Shown: positions 1 to 7,599, numbered from the stretch's first letter. The stretch is DNA of 15,979 nt from an uncultured Blautia sp. (GCA_934378195.1 CAKRPO010000051.1:1-15979); one strand, 5' to 3'. Notes: a model not told the origin generated them from the sequence alone. Made by a program: numbers and translations.

Positions 1-41
1 TAGTCAACATGTATGTAGTTTTGAAGGTGTGATAGAATTTC

Positions 42-69
42 AGGAGCAGAGTAATCTGCTTCTTTTTTT
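42..69 (+). terminator. Intrinsic terminator of a gene upstream of the window
   Basis: A 9-bp stem (AGGAGCAGA at 42-50 with TCTGCTTCT at 55-63, one G-U pair) closes a GTAA loop and runs into a seven-T tract (63-69). This is the standard shape of a rho-independent terminator. No coding frame could be assigned to 1-41, so the gene it ends lies to the left of the window. Confidence 0.75.
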
Positions 70-90
70 GTATCTTTCTTTTTACATGTT

Positions 91-125
91 TGTTATACTA
101 TAAAGAAGAATGCCGAGGCATTCTT
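91..125 (+). other. Extended -10 element followed by a perfect hairpin
   Basis: TGTTATACT at 91-99 fits an extended -10 (TGn plus TATACT), but no good -35 lies at the right distance. A perfect 8-bp inverted repeat follows almost at once: AAGAATGC (106-113), loop CGAG, GCATTCTT (118-125). The hairpin would be at the 5' end of a transcript started here. No T tract follows, so it is not a normal terminator. From 126 to 245 the sequence is AT-rich, with small hairpins (GCTTTATAAGC at 208-218; an A/T-only stem at 223-236) and no gene that I can see. Confidence 0.35.
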
Positions 126-245
126 GAACAGTTTACACCGACTAGGATTACCTGGCAAGTTTTGTGTACCTATGGTTTTTGATTTATAAAAAATTAGAGA
201 GCTATTTGCTTTATAAGCTGGAAAAATAAATATTTTCGATACTCA

Positions 246-434
246 GTAACCAGCTTCCATGTATCGGAGCAGGAACACCAGCGAGGCTTCCGGAATTTCG
301 GCTGTGCTAGCGATGACTGCTGTGCTCTGTCTGAGCGAAGCGAGTTTGCAAAAGCAGTCATCTATAAGCGCACGGTCGAAAACCGGAAACACAAGCTTTG
401 TGTTCTACGATCCGATATATGGATAACTGGTTAC
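246..434. repeat. Long nested inverted-repeat element; candidate structured RNA or small repeat element
   Basis: The ends are exact inverted repeats, GTAACCAG (246-253) and CTGGTTAC (427-434). Inside them a second stem pairs CCATGTATCGGA (257-268) with TCCGATATATGG (411-422), with one G-U pair. Within these 20 bp of closing helix are further hairpins: GATGACTGCT (312-321) with AGCAGTCATC (353-362), CGGT (373-376) with ACCG (382-385), and AACACAA with TTGTGTT (388-404). This is a multibranched fold of about 190 nt with no long reading frame. It could be a non-coding RNA, a leader of the gene at 481, or a MITE/BIME-like dispersed repeat. No target-site duplication is visible. I cannot name a known family for it. 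Confidence 0.6.
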
Positions 435-480
435 GTAAAAGAATAATTATTAAGATATTAAGATAAGAAAGGATACTCCC

Positions 481-1122
481 ATGCCATCAATCACCCGAAT
501 CAACCGTGAAGATATGCTCGAACTTACCCGTCGAATGACCATTTCCCGAGCTTCTATGACCCGAATAGCCGGCAGTTATATGGACGCAGACGGTTTTATT
601 GACGGAACCTTTAATATCAACTTCCTTAAACTCAAAAACTCCGATAAAGAGAAGAATCTCGCCATAGCTAAAACTATCCCATTCTCACCAACGAACCAGA
701 ATATCAGACGATATAAAATTCCAAAAGAAGCATATATTTCAGGTGGAATCCGTCAACTCCTTCTCGGAATCAAATCCTGCGGTCTCAAAAATGATGCCCT
801 TTTGGAAGCATTTTATGAATATATTGCCGAGAACTATCATACAAATCACGACTATGCCGTATATCTCTTCCACAATACATACGATATCCCACTCAAAGCG
901 GCAGACCATGAAAGTCTTTGGGAATCCGAAGAAATATACGAATATATCATTTGCGCAATCTGTCCGGTAAGCGGTGACTATGAGCCAGGTAAACCAGAAT
1001 GTGGTTTCCTTTTTCCGGCGTTCAATGCCAGAACAGAAGATCCGGACTACATTGACATCTATCAAAGCAATCCGGATCTTCCGAAAAAGGACTTATTAAA
1101 AATACTACAACTGTGCGATTAA
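481..1122 (+). CDS. Short DUF4317-family protein
   Basis: This 213-residue protein has unknown function. I recognise the DUF4317 pattern common in Clostridia: a basic N-terminus (residues 1-40), then a C-terminal block around residues 125-195 with HNTYDIP, an acidic SEEIYEYIICAICPVSG stretch and GFLFPAFNAR. As I recall, family members are usually near 400 residues, so this one appears to lack the C-terminal half, although the ORF is intact and ends cleanly. AAAGGA at 468-473 sits 7 nt before the ATG. There is no signal peptide or membrane segment. Leucine codon use is odd: CTC dominates and CTG occurs about once, while neighbouring genes favour CTG, which hints at transfer from elsewhere. The stop codon overlaps that of the convergent reductase gene. 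A compact family variant is the alternative to truncation. Confidence 0.75.
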   Translation: MPSITRINREDMLELTRRMTISRASMTRIAGSYMDADGFIDGTFNINFLKLKNSDKEKNLAIAKTIPFSPTNQNIRRYKIPKEAYISGGIRQLLLGIKSCGLKNDALLEAFYEYIAENYHTNHDYAVYLFHNTYDIPLKAADHESLWESEEIYEYIICAICPVSGDYEPGKPECGFLFPAFNARTEDPDYIDIYQSNPDLPKKDLLKILQLCD

Positions 1123-2009
1123 TATTCCTGAATCAAAGCTTTTTCGACATTTTCAAAACCGATTCGTTCAATGGTCTCAGCGAAACGCTCACCTTTTTGT
1201 CCGTTGTCACGGAAGAAAAGAATTGCTCTTTCAATAACATCCAGAGCTTCATCTTTGGAGGTGAAAATTTTGCTGAGTGCTCTTCCCTGAGAAATTTTCT
1301 TTCCCCAGCGTCCACCGATATAGATTTTATATCCATAAGCCCCATCTTCAATTGTGTGGAATGGACATTTTCCAACACAGCGGCCACAATGTTTACATAG
1401 AGTTTTATCAATCTGAATTTTTCCATCGACAACTTTGGCAACGCCATTTGGACAGGATGCCTCAATTGCACATTTTTTGCAACTCTTGCAGATTTCACTG
1501 TTTATTTCAGGAATGCGCTGACCAATGATTCCAACATCATTCAGATTCGGCTTGACGCAGTTGTTTGGACATCCACCGACAGCAATTTTGAATTTGTGTG
1601 GCAGCGCGGTATCACGAAATCCTTCATAAAAGCGCTTGTAGATTTCTTCGGAAAGAGCATAGGAATCAAGGAGTCCATATTGACAGGTTGTTCCTTTGCA
1701 GGAGACTACCGGACGTACTTTGGCACCGGTACCGCCGGTCACAAGACCTTCTCTGGAAATGAATTCCTGAAATTCATTGATTTTATCATATGGAATTCCC
1801 TGAATTTCAACTGAAAGACGGGTCGTGTACAGCAGATTTCCGTTGCCATATTTTTCGGCAGCATCTGCCATACAGCGATGCTGTGCAGCGGTCACTTTTC
1901 CATTTGTTGTGAGAACACGTGCAGAAAAAAGATCTGTTCCACGATTGTTGAGAAATCCCATTCCTTTTACTCGTTTTTCATCTTCTTTACTTACTGTTAA
2001 TGCTGACAT
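1119..2009 (-). CDS. Siroheme/[4Fe-4S] sulfite (nitrite) reductase-like protein with ferredoxin domain
   Basis: This 296-residue cytoplasmic protein resembles anaerobic sulfite reductase subunit C and DsrA-type proteins (COG2221). The N-terminal part holds a ferredoxin-like half-domain. The siroheme-[4Fe-4S] ligands appear as CKGTTC, then GGCPNNCVKPN about 45 residues later. An inserted ferredoxin follows with two clusters: CKSCKKCAIEASCP (a longer last spacing than the usual CX2CX2CX3CP) and CKHCGRCVGKCP. The likely reaction is six-electron reduction of sulfite to sulfide, but nitrite or another oxyanion is possible, and electron-donor subunits like AsrA/AsrB are absent nearby. GGAG lies 9 nt before the ATG. 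The gene is single and divergent from a LysR gene that probably regulates it. Confidence 0.8.
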   Translation of the reverse strand: MSALTVSKEDEKRVKGMGFLNNRGTDLFSARVLTTNGKVTAAQHRCMADAAEKYGNGNLLYTTRLSVEIQGIPYDKINEFQEFISREGLVTGGTGAKVRPVVSCKGTTCQYGLLDSYALSEEIYKRFYEGFRDTALPHKFKIAVGGCPNNCVKPNLNDVGIIGQRIPEINSEICKSCKKCAIEASCPNGVAKVVDGKIQIDKTLCKHCGRCVGKCPFHTIEDGAYGYKIYIGGRWGKKISQGRALSKIFTSKDEALDVIERAILFFRDNGQKGERFAETIERIGFENVEKALIQEY

Positions 2010-2058
2010 TTATAAATTCTCCATTCTTTGTTTGATTGACTTGAAAGATAGTAATTTG

Positions 2059-2071
2059 TGATTGCAAATCA
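2059..2071. promoter_or_regulatory. Probable LysR operator (T-N11-A inverted repeat)
   Basis: TGATTGCAAATCA has 5-bp arms around a GCA centre and fits the T-N11-A pattern typical of LysR-family binding sites. A second overlapping repeat, ATTTG...CAAAT, spans 2054-2069. The site lies between the two divergent genes and touches the predicted -10 of the reductase gene (2071-2076), so the LysR product could repress or activate from here. No binding data; this is inferred from pattern and position. Confidence 0.5.
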
Positions 2072-2099
2072 TAATATACCACTTGAGTATGTATTTGAA
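2071..2099 (-). promoter_or_regulatory. Predicted promoter of the sulfite reductase-like gene
   Basis: Read on the minus strand, TTCAAA (2099-2094) and TATTAT (2076-2071) are separated by 17 nt. The -35 matches the consensus at four of six positions. It overlaps the oppositely directed LysR promoter, so the two may compete for polymerase. Confidence 0.45.
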
Positions 2100-2111
2100 A
2101 AATGATATTAT
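2083..2111 (+). promoter_or_regulatory. Predicted promoter of the LysR gene
   Basis: TTGAGT (2083-2088) and TATTAT (2106-2111) are separated by exactly 17 nt, and TGA immediately before the -10 makes it an extended -10 promoter. The start point would be near 2118, about 50 nt upstream of the chosen ATG. Confidence 0.6.
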
Positions 2112-2167
2112 TTTATAGAAATAATAGGAATTACCTATATAAAGATGCTTTACAGGAGGAGATGAAG

Positions 2168-3079
2168 ATGACACTCAGACATCTGAGCATTTTTGTTGCA
2201 GTAGCAGATTACGGTTCGATGAGTGCGGCGGCAGCACATTTATATCTGTCTCAGCCGACAGTAAGTCAGGCAATCCGTGAGTTGGAAAAGCACTATAACG
2301 GACTTTTGTTTGAGCGGCTTGGTAAGAAACTGTTTCTTACTGAAAGAGGTGAGATTCTTCTTCCAAGAGCGAGAGAACTGGTCCATCAGTTTGAAGAGAC
2401 AGAAGAATTGATGCTGAATCAGGGACAGTCTTCGACATTGAAACTGGGTTCGACGATCACGGTCGGGACCTGTTTGACCCCATTTCTGATTCCGGAACTT
2501 CAGAAAAACTGTCCGGAGGTAAAGGTTTCCTCTTATGTAAGTAATACACGGGAGATTGAACAGAAGCTATTGCGTTCCGAGTTGGATGTGGGTATTGTAG
2601 AAGGTGAGATTTTATCCTCTGATCTGACGGTGCTTCCAATCGTTGAGGACTGTCTGGTGCTTGCAGTCGGAAAGGGGCATCCTCTTTATGAGAGGAAGAT
2701 TCTTAAGGTACAGGATCTTAATGATCAACAGTTTGCCATGCGCGAACAGGGAAGTGGAACACGTCAGTTATTTGAAGATTATGCGGCACACCACCAGATT
2801 TTATTTCAGACAGTATGGGAAGCCAACAGTCCACGGACACTGCTCAATGCAGTGCTTTATGACCGGGTCCTTTCCGTGATGTCGTTGCGCCTGATGTATC
2901 ACGAGATTCAGCATGGGAGTATTCATGTTTTTCGGAATGAAAACGGGGAATGGAACCGCAGATTTAAATTGGTATATCACAAAAATAAATTTCTTACACC
3001 GGCAATTCATGAACTGGAGAGAATCCTGCATTCCTATCAAAATGTAGGAATACCGGAAAATGCCGGAATATTAAAGTGA
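2168..3079 (+). CDS. LysR-family transcriptional regulator
   Basis: This 303-residue regulator has the usual family layout: an N-terminal winged helix-turn-helix (residues 1-60; MSAAAAHLYLSQPTVSQAI is the characteristic recognition region), a linker helix, and a periplasmic-binding-like effector domain (about 90-295). I chose the ATG at 2168 because AGGAGG at 2154-2159 is 8 nt away; an ATG at 2162 is too close and one at 2102 lies inside the promoter. Divergence from the reductase gene and the T-N11-A box between them suggest it controls sulfite reduction or sulfur supply and perhaps itself. The effector is unknown. The gene is followed 83 nt later by a pseudouridine synthase gene, with no terminator visible between them. 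Confidence 0.9.
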   Translation: MTLRHLSIFVAVADYGSMSAAAAHLYLSQPTVSQAIRELEKHYNGLLFERLGKKLFLTERGEILLPRARELVHQFEETEELMLNQGQSSTLKLGSTITVGTCLTPFLIPELQKNCPEVKVSSYVSNTREIEQKLLRSELDVGIVEGEILSSDLTVLPIVEDCLVLAVGKGHPLYERKILKVQDLNDQQFAMREQGSGTRQLFEDYAAHHQILFQTVWEANSPRTLLNAVLYDRVLSVMSLRLMYHEIQHGSIHVFRNENGEWNRRFKLVYHKNKFLTPAIHELERILHSYQNVGIPENAGILK

Positions 3080-3162
3080 CAGACCGGTATAGAATGGCAG
3101 GAGAGATTCAGGACAATAATAAAGAGAGTAACAAAGAGAAATTCATATTTTTAAGGAAGTTT

Positions 3163-4158
3163 ATGGAGAAATATCTTACTATAGCAGCAGAAAAAACTAT
3201 GCAGGGAATGACCGTAGAAAAGCTTCTTCGAGAATATCTGGGACTTACGAAAAAGCAGATCAGCCGTGCTAAATTCCGTCCAAACGGAATCTGTAAAAAT
3301 AACGTACAGTGCAGAGTGACCGAAAAGGTTTCCTGTGGGGATGAGATTAAGGTCTGTCTGGAGACAGAAGAAACACAGTCTGCACAATTGATCTCGGGTG
3401 AAGGGGCAGAAGCAGGTCTGAATATTTTATATGAGGATGAGGATGTTTTGGCAGTAAATAAGCCGGCAGGAGTGTTGACACATCCTTCCGGTGTACATTA
3501 CAGTGACAGCCTTTCAAACCATGTTGCTGCATATTTTCGGGAAAAGGCTCTTTCTGTCTGTATACGTCCGGTGGGACGCCTGGATAAAGAAACATCAGGA
3601 ATCGTCCTTTTTGCAAAAAATCAGGTAGCCGCACAGAGATTGCAGGAACAACGTGAAAAAGGAATTTTGCAGAAACAGTATCTTGCACTTGCAGAAGGTA
3701 CTCTTTCCGTGGACCAGGCAACAGAATGGCATACAATAGAATTTCCGATTCGAAAAGTCGGAGGACATCCACTGCGGATGGAAGCTGTAAAAGACAATGG
3801 CAGTTTAAAGGTGGATTCCGAGATTGCCGGACAAGACATTGAGTTCACGAACTGTCTGAGGGCAGTCACGCATTATCAGGTACGTTACAGTACAGAAAAA
3901 TGGTCGGTCGTAAGTTTAAAACTGGATACAGGACGTACGCATCAGATACGGGTGCATATGCAGGTATCCGGACACCCATTGCTGGGTGATTCTCTGTATG
4001 GTACATCGCAGGCAGGAAAAAAACAGTATCCTATTTATCGTGCAGCATTACATGCAGGAAATATGACTTTCAGACAGCCATTCAGCCAGGAAGTGATTGT
4101 ACTGGATGCACCGCTCCCAGAAGATTTTCGCCATATATTGGGTAATATAACAGTTTAA
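3163..4158 (+). CDS. RluA/RluD-family pseudouridine synthase
   Basis: This 331-residue enzyme converts uridine to pseudouridine in RNA, probably rRNA. An N-terminal S4 RNA-binding region (residues about 15-75) precedes the catalytic domain. The active-site motif is GRLDKETSG with the catalytic aspartate at residue 141; most relatives have HRLD, so Gly replaces His here, a variant that need not affect catalysis. GRTHQIRVHM near the C-terminus is another family hallmark. The frame is open back to a GTG at 3076 that overlaps the LysR stop, but no ribosome site precedes it. AAGGA at 3153-3157 lies 5 nt before the ATG at 3163, and homology begins there. Which RNA position is modified cannot be told from sequence. 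Confidence 0.88.
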   Translation: MEKYLTIAAEKTMQGMTVEKLLREYLGLTKKQISRAKFRPNGICKNNVQCRVTEKVSCGDEIKVCLETEETQSAQLISGEGAEAGLNILYEDEDVLAVNKPAGVLTHPSGVHYSDSLSNHVAAYFREKALSVCIRPVGRLDKETSGIVLFAKNQVAAQRLQEQREKGILQKQYLALAEGTLSVDQATEWHTIEFPIRKVGGHPLRMEAVKDNGSLKVDSEIAGQDIEFTNCLRAVTHYQVRYSTEKWSVVSLKLDTGRTHQIRVHMQVSGHPLLGDSLYGTSQAGKKQYPIYRAALHAGNMTFRQPFSQEVIVLDAPLPEDFRHILGNITV

Positions 4159-4182
4159 AAAGGTAGAAGTATGGAGGGTTTC

Positions 4183-5523
4183 ATGTCAGCACAGATTCGT
4201 GATATGACAAAAGATTCTCCGGCAAAACTGATTCTGCTTTTTGCAGTGCCATTGATGCTGGGGAATATTTTTCAACAATTATATACGATGGTAGATACGA
4301 TCGTTGTCGGCCAGGTGGCAGGTGTGCAGGCACTTGCAGCACTTGGGGCTGTAGAATGGATTATGTGGATGGTTCTTGGAGTTTCTACCGGTGTTACGCA
4401 GGGATTTTCCATCCTGATCTCACAGCATTATGGGGCAAAGAAATGGACGGATCTGAAAAAGACAGTTGCCCACAGTTATCTGCTTACCGCAGTGACAGCT
4501 ATACTGCTTTTTCTGATCAGTCAGCTCGCTGCCAGATGGATTCTTATTCTGTTAAATACACCGGATAATATCATCGGAATGTCATTGATCTATCTGAGAA
4601 TCGTATTTTGCGGGATTCCAATTGTGGCGGCCTATAATATATTTGCATCTGTTTTGCGGGCTCTTGGAAACAGTAGGACACCGTTGATTGCAATGATCAT
4701 TGCGTCTTTTATTAATGTAATGCTGGATCTTGCGTTTGTTGCAGGTTTGAAATGGGGTGTTGCAGGAGCCGCACTGGCAACGGTTACTGCACAGGCTTTT
4801 TCGGCTTTTTACTGTTTCTTTATTGTTCGTAAAATTAAGATTGTACATACAGACAGGGATGATTTTGCAAAAGTTCCTGGGTTGAATCGAAAATTATTTG
4901 GACTTGGGGCACCAATTTTGTTTCAGGATGTGATCATTTCTGTAGGTGGGCTGGCAGTTCAGTTTGTGATCAATGGATACGGCTTTTTATTTGTTGCCGG
5001 ATTTACTGCGACCAATAAGCTCTACGGAGTGCTGGAAATGGCTGCAATTTCCTATGGCTATGCAGTGGTTTCTTATGTGGGACAGAATCTGGGAGCCGGG
5101 GAAATCAGACGAATCAAAAAAGGAGTTCATGCAAGCGCGTTTCTTGCTTTTCTTACATCTGCATTTATCAGTGTAATGATGTTTCTCTTTGGAAAAACAC
5201 TGCTTTCGATGTTTATTTCCGGAAATCCAGAACAGACAAATCAGGTACTTGCAATCGCCTGGCATTATCTTTCTATTATGGCCTCCTGTCTGTGCATCCT
5301 TTATTTTCTGTATGTGTACCGTTCTGCACTGCAGGGACTTGGAAATACCATGATTCCGATGTTGAGTGGAGTGGTAGAGTTTTTTGTCAGAGTCGGTGTG
5401 GCACTTTTGCTTCCGAAACTGGTTGGGCAGAATGGGATTTTCTATGCGGAGATTGCGGCGTGGACAGGAGCTGCTGTTTTACTGGTGATCAGTTATTATC
5501 TCAGTCTTCGCAAATTTGCCTGA
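4183..5523 (+). CDS. MATE-family multidrug/metabolite exporter
   Basis: This 446-residue polytopic membrane protein belongs to the MATE family of sodium- or proton-driven exporters. Many hydrophobic segments, compatible with 12 helices, run along its whole length. The N-terminal PLMLGNIFQQLYTMVDTIVVG region and the later ALGNSRTPLIAMIIASFINV region are typical of the bacterial DinF/NorM-like branch common in Clostridia. I chose the ATG at 4183 because GGAGG (4173-4177) is 5 nt upstream; an in-frame ATG at 4171 has a weaker site. It starts 24 nt after the pseudouridine synthase gene and is probably cotranscribed with it. The substrate is unknown. The last codons run into a palindromic repeat and the promoter of the next gene. 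Confidence 0.92.
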   Translation: MSAQIRDMTKDSPAKLILLFAVPLMLGNIFQQLYTMVDTIVVGQVAGVQALAALGAVEWIMWMVLGVSTGVTQGFSILISQHYGAKKWTDLKKTVAHSYLLTAVTAILLFLISQLAARWILILLNTPDNIIGMSLIYLRIVFCGIPIVAAYNIFASVLRALGNSRTPLIAMIIASFINVMLDLAFVAGLKWGVAGAALATVTAQAFSAFYCFFIVRKIKIVHTDRDDFAKVPGLNRKLFGLGAPILFQDVIISVGGLAVQFVINGYGFLFVAGFTATNKLYGVLEMAAISYGYAVVSYVGQNLGAGEIRRIKKGVHASAFLAFLTSAFISVMMFLFGKTLLSMFISGNPEQTNQVLAIAWHYLSIMASCLCILYFLYVYRSALQGLGNTMIPMLSGVVEFFVRVGVALLLPKLVGQNGIFYAEIAAWTGAAVLLVISYYLSLRKFA

Positions 5524-5538
5524 CGGATGCAAATTTGC
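5510..5538. repeat. Twice-repeated 10-bp palindrome at the MATE/CinA junction
   Basis: GCAAATTTGC occurs at 5510-5519 and again at 5529-5538, 9 nt apart. Each copy is itself a perfect palindrome, so the two can also pair as a 10-bp hairpin in RNA. The first copy lies in the last codons of the MATE gene; the second runs into the extended -10 of the CinA promoter. It could be a tandem operator or a processing/termination hairpin; there is no T tract. Confidence 0.6.
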
Positions 5539-5544
5539 TATAAT
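5516..5544 (+). promoter_or_regulatory. Predicted promoter of the CinA-type gene
   Basis: TTGCCT (5516-5521), a 17-nt spacer and a perfect TATAAT (5539-5544) preceded by TGC make a strong extended -10 promoter. It overlaps the MATE stop codon. The start point would be near 5551. Confidence 0.65.
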
Positions 5545-5581
5545 AGCAACAGAAATTTTGATGGGATCGAGAGACAAAAAT

Positions 5582-6064
5582 ATGAAACAGAAACAAAAAG
5601 ATGATATCATTAAGAAACTGATTGATACACATACGACGATTTCTACGATGGAGAGCTGTACGTCCGGCATGATTGCATCTACGATCACAGATACCGAAGG
5701 TGCATCTGCAATCTTTCCGGGAGGATATGTGACCTATCTGAATGAGACAAAAATTTTTATCGGAGTGGATGAAGAAATCATACGGAAATATGGTGTATAT
5801 TCAAAAGAATGCGCCGAAGCGATGGCGAGAACCGTGCAGGAAAAATTGCATACAGATATTGCTATTGGGATAACCGGGACAACAGGAAATATTGATCCAA
5901 ATAATGTAGACAGTGTACAGGGAACTGTGTACTTTTGTATTCGTGTTAAAGATAAAGTCAATATTTATGAGGTGCATGCGGAGGTTGCTGGAATGAACCG
6001 CCATGAGATCAAGCAGATGTATACGGATAAGGTATTCGAAGAGTTACAGGTACTTGTGATGTAG
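5582..6064 (+). CDS. CinA C-terminal family protein (nicotinamide-nucleotide amidohydrolase, PncC-like)
   Basis: This 160-residue protein matches the stand-alone CinA C-terminal domain (COG1546) in length and motifs. ESCTSG (Ser at residue 25) corresponds to the ESCTGG active-site block, and GITGTTG to the usual GITGxxGP segment, though the Pro and following Gly are replaced by NIDPNN. Characterised members deamidate nicotinamide mononucleotide to nicotinate mononucleotide, recycling NAD breakdown products; the substituted motif makes the exact activity less certain. I chose the ATG at 5582: a start at 5561 would leave only about 10 nt of leader from the predicted transcription start, and a TTG at 5516 is inside the promoter. 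The ribosome site (GAGAG, 5569-5573) is weak. Confidence 0.8.
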   Translation: MKQKQKDDIIKKLIDTHTTISTMESCTSGMIASTITDTEGASAIFPGGYVTYLNETKIFIGVDEEIIRKYGVYSKECAEAMARTVQEKLHTDIAIGITGTTGNIDPNNVDSVQGTVYFCIRVKDKVNIYEVHAEVAGMNRHEIKQMYTDKVFEELQVLVM

Positions 6065-6082
6065 GACAAAAAAGTGTATATT
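6054..6082 (+). promoter_or_regulatory. Predicted promoter of the dipeptidase gene
   Basis: TTGTGA (6054-6059) and TATATT (6077-6082) are 17 nt apart, spanning the end of the CinA-type gene. The dipeptidase ATG is 61 nt downstream, so it can be transcribed on its own as well as by read-through. Confidence 0.45.
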
Positions 6083-6143
6083 AAAGTAAGACTGCCAGAA
6101 CAGATGGATTTTAGCAGGAAAATGTGATTTGGAGGAAATGATA

Positions 6144-7502
6144 ATGAGCATCAAAGAAGAAATTCATGGATTAACAGACGAGATACTGACAAATCTCGGA
6201 AGACTGGTTGCGATTGATTCACAGATTGGAACTCCGTCAGAGGGAAAACCTTTTGGAGAAGGCCCTGCAAAGGTACTTGAGGAAGCACTCAAGATTGCAG
6301 ATGAACTTGGATTCAAGACTGTAAACCTGGACAATTACTGTGGTTACGCAGAAATGGGAGAGGGAGAAGAAATCGTTGGTATTGCAGGCCATCTTGATAT
6401 CGTTCCGGTCGGTGGTGACTGGACTTATGACCCGTTTAAACTCACCAGAGAAGGTGACCATGTTTATGGACGTGGAACTACGGATGACAAAGGACCGGTT
6501 CTGGAAGCTCTTTATGCAATGAAACTGCTTCGTGATTCCGGCGTAAAACTCAATAAGAGAGTTCGTCTGATCATGGGATGTAACGAAGAAACAGGTTCCA
6601 AATGTATGGAACACTATAATGAAGTTGCTGAAGAAGTATCCTGTGGTTTCACACCAGATGCGAACTTCCCGTGTATTCACGGCGAAAAGGGAATGGTGAT
6701 GATGACCGCGTATTCCAAGAATACAAAGATCATTTCTATGAACGGTGGTTTTGTTTCCAACGCTGTGTGTGATACCTGTAATACAGTTGTTCCGGCAGAA
6801 GCTGGCTTGAAAGAAAAACTGGAAGCAGCTCTTGCTGAAACAAAACTTCAGGAATACAAAGTAACAGAAGAAAATGGTGAAATCTGCATTTATGCAAAAG
6901 GTGTTCCGGCACATGCCAGCACACCGACTCTCGGTGTCAATGCAGCAGGTGTGACATTTGAATGTCTTGCAAAAGCCGGGTTCGAAGATGACTTCGTAAA
7001 ATTCTATAATGAACATATCGGCACTGCCTGCGATGGATCTGGACTTGGACTTAAATTTGAAGATGAATATGGTGAACTGACTCTGTGCAATGGAATCGTT
7101 AAGACAGAGGATGGCGTGATTTCCAGCACGATTGACATCCGTGTACCGGTCACACTTAAAGCAGATGAAGTTCGTAAGATGTGTGCAGACAGACTGGAAG
7201 ATGAAAATGGACATATTGAGATTCATATGGTCGGCGATGCGCTGTTCTTCCCACGAGAATCCCCACTTGTAAACGCTCTGTATAAAGCTTATGTAGATGT
7301 GACTGGCGATACAGAAAACAAACCAATGGTAATCGGTGGCGGAACTTACGCGAAGTCACTTGAGAATATCATTGCATTTGGGCCGGAAATGCCGGGAATT
7401 GATTATCGTATCCATGGTGCTGATGAATTCATTCTTGTATCAGGAATGGAAGAAGCAGTGCAGATTTATATGGAAGCAATTAAGAATCTTCTTGCAATTT
7501 AA
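6144..7502 (+). CDS. pepV: PepV-type M20 dipeptidase
   Basis: This 452-residue cytosolic metallopeptidase belongs to the M20 PepV/Sapep family, which cleaves dipeptides and some tripeptides with two zinc ions (manganese in some relatives). Metal and catalytic residues are visible in order: His83 in GHLDIVP, bridging Asp114 in GRGTTDDKGP, the Glu148-Glu149 pair in NEETGS, an aspartate in FTPDANFP and His424 in HGADEF. AHASTP lies in the lid/dimerisation domain. GGAGG at 6131-6135 is 8 nt before the ATG at 6144, which decides between it and an ATG at 6138. A long open frame on the opposite strand (6237-7226) is a shadow of this gene. Distinguishing PepV from Sapep needs alignment. Confidence 0.87.
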   Translation: MSIKEEIHGLTDEILTNLGRLVAIDSQIGTPSEGKPFGEGPAKVLEEALKIADELGFKTVNLDNYCGYAEMGEGEEIVGIAGHLDIVPVGGDWTYDPFKLTREGDHVYGRGTTDDKGPVLEALYAMKLLRDSGVKLNKRVRLIMGCNEETGSKCMEHYNEVAEEVSCGFTPDANFPCIHGEKGMVMMTAYSKNTKIISMNGGFVSNAVCDTCNTVVPAEAGLKEKLEAALAETKLQEYKVTEENGEICIYAKGVPAHASTPTLGVNAAGVTFECLAKAGFEDDFVKFYNEHIGTACDGSGLGLKFEDEYGELTLCNGIVKTEDGVISSTIDIRVPVTLKADEVRKMCADRLEDENGHIEIHMVGDALFFPRESPLVNALYKAYVDVTGDTENKPMVIGGGTYAKSLENIIAFGPEMPGIDYRIHGADEFILVSGMEEAVQIYMEAIKNLLAI

Positions 7503-7599
7503 GGATAACATGGATTTTCTGTTATGCAAAATGGTGCTGCAATTCAAATTAGAAAAAGTTTGCCGAAAAATTATTCGGACAGGAATTGATAAATATAGC

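Noticed and set aside
246..434. Group II intron or CRISPR array
   Set aside because: No domain V-like hairpin, no reverse transcriptase and no regularly spaced direct repeats; the symmetry is inverted and nested.
3076..3162. GTG at 3076 overlapping the LysR stop as start of the pseudouridine synthase
   Set aside because: No ribosome site precedes it and the extra 29 residues have no family similarity; AAGGA fits the ATG at 3163.
6237..7226. Open frame of 329 codons on the minus strand
   Set aside because: It is fully antisense to the PepV-type gene, rich in Phe, Cys and Ile as expected from mirrored codons, has no recognisable domain and no ribosome site.
7563..7578. CCGAA/TTCGG hairpin as terminator of the dipeptidase gene
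   Set aside because: Only 5 bp and no following T tract; the hairpin at 7684-7726 is the real terminator in this interval.
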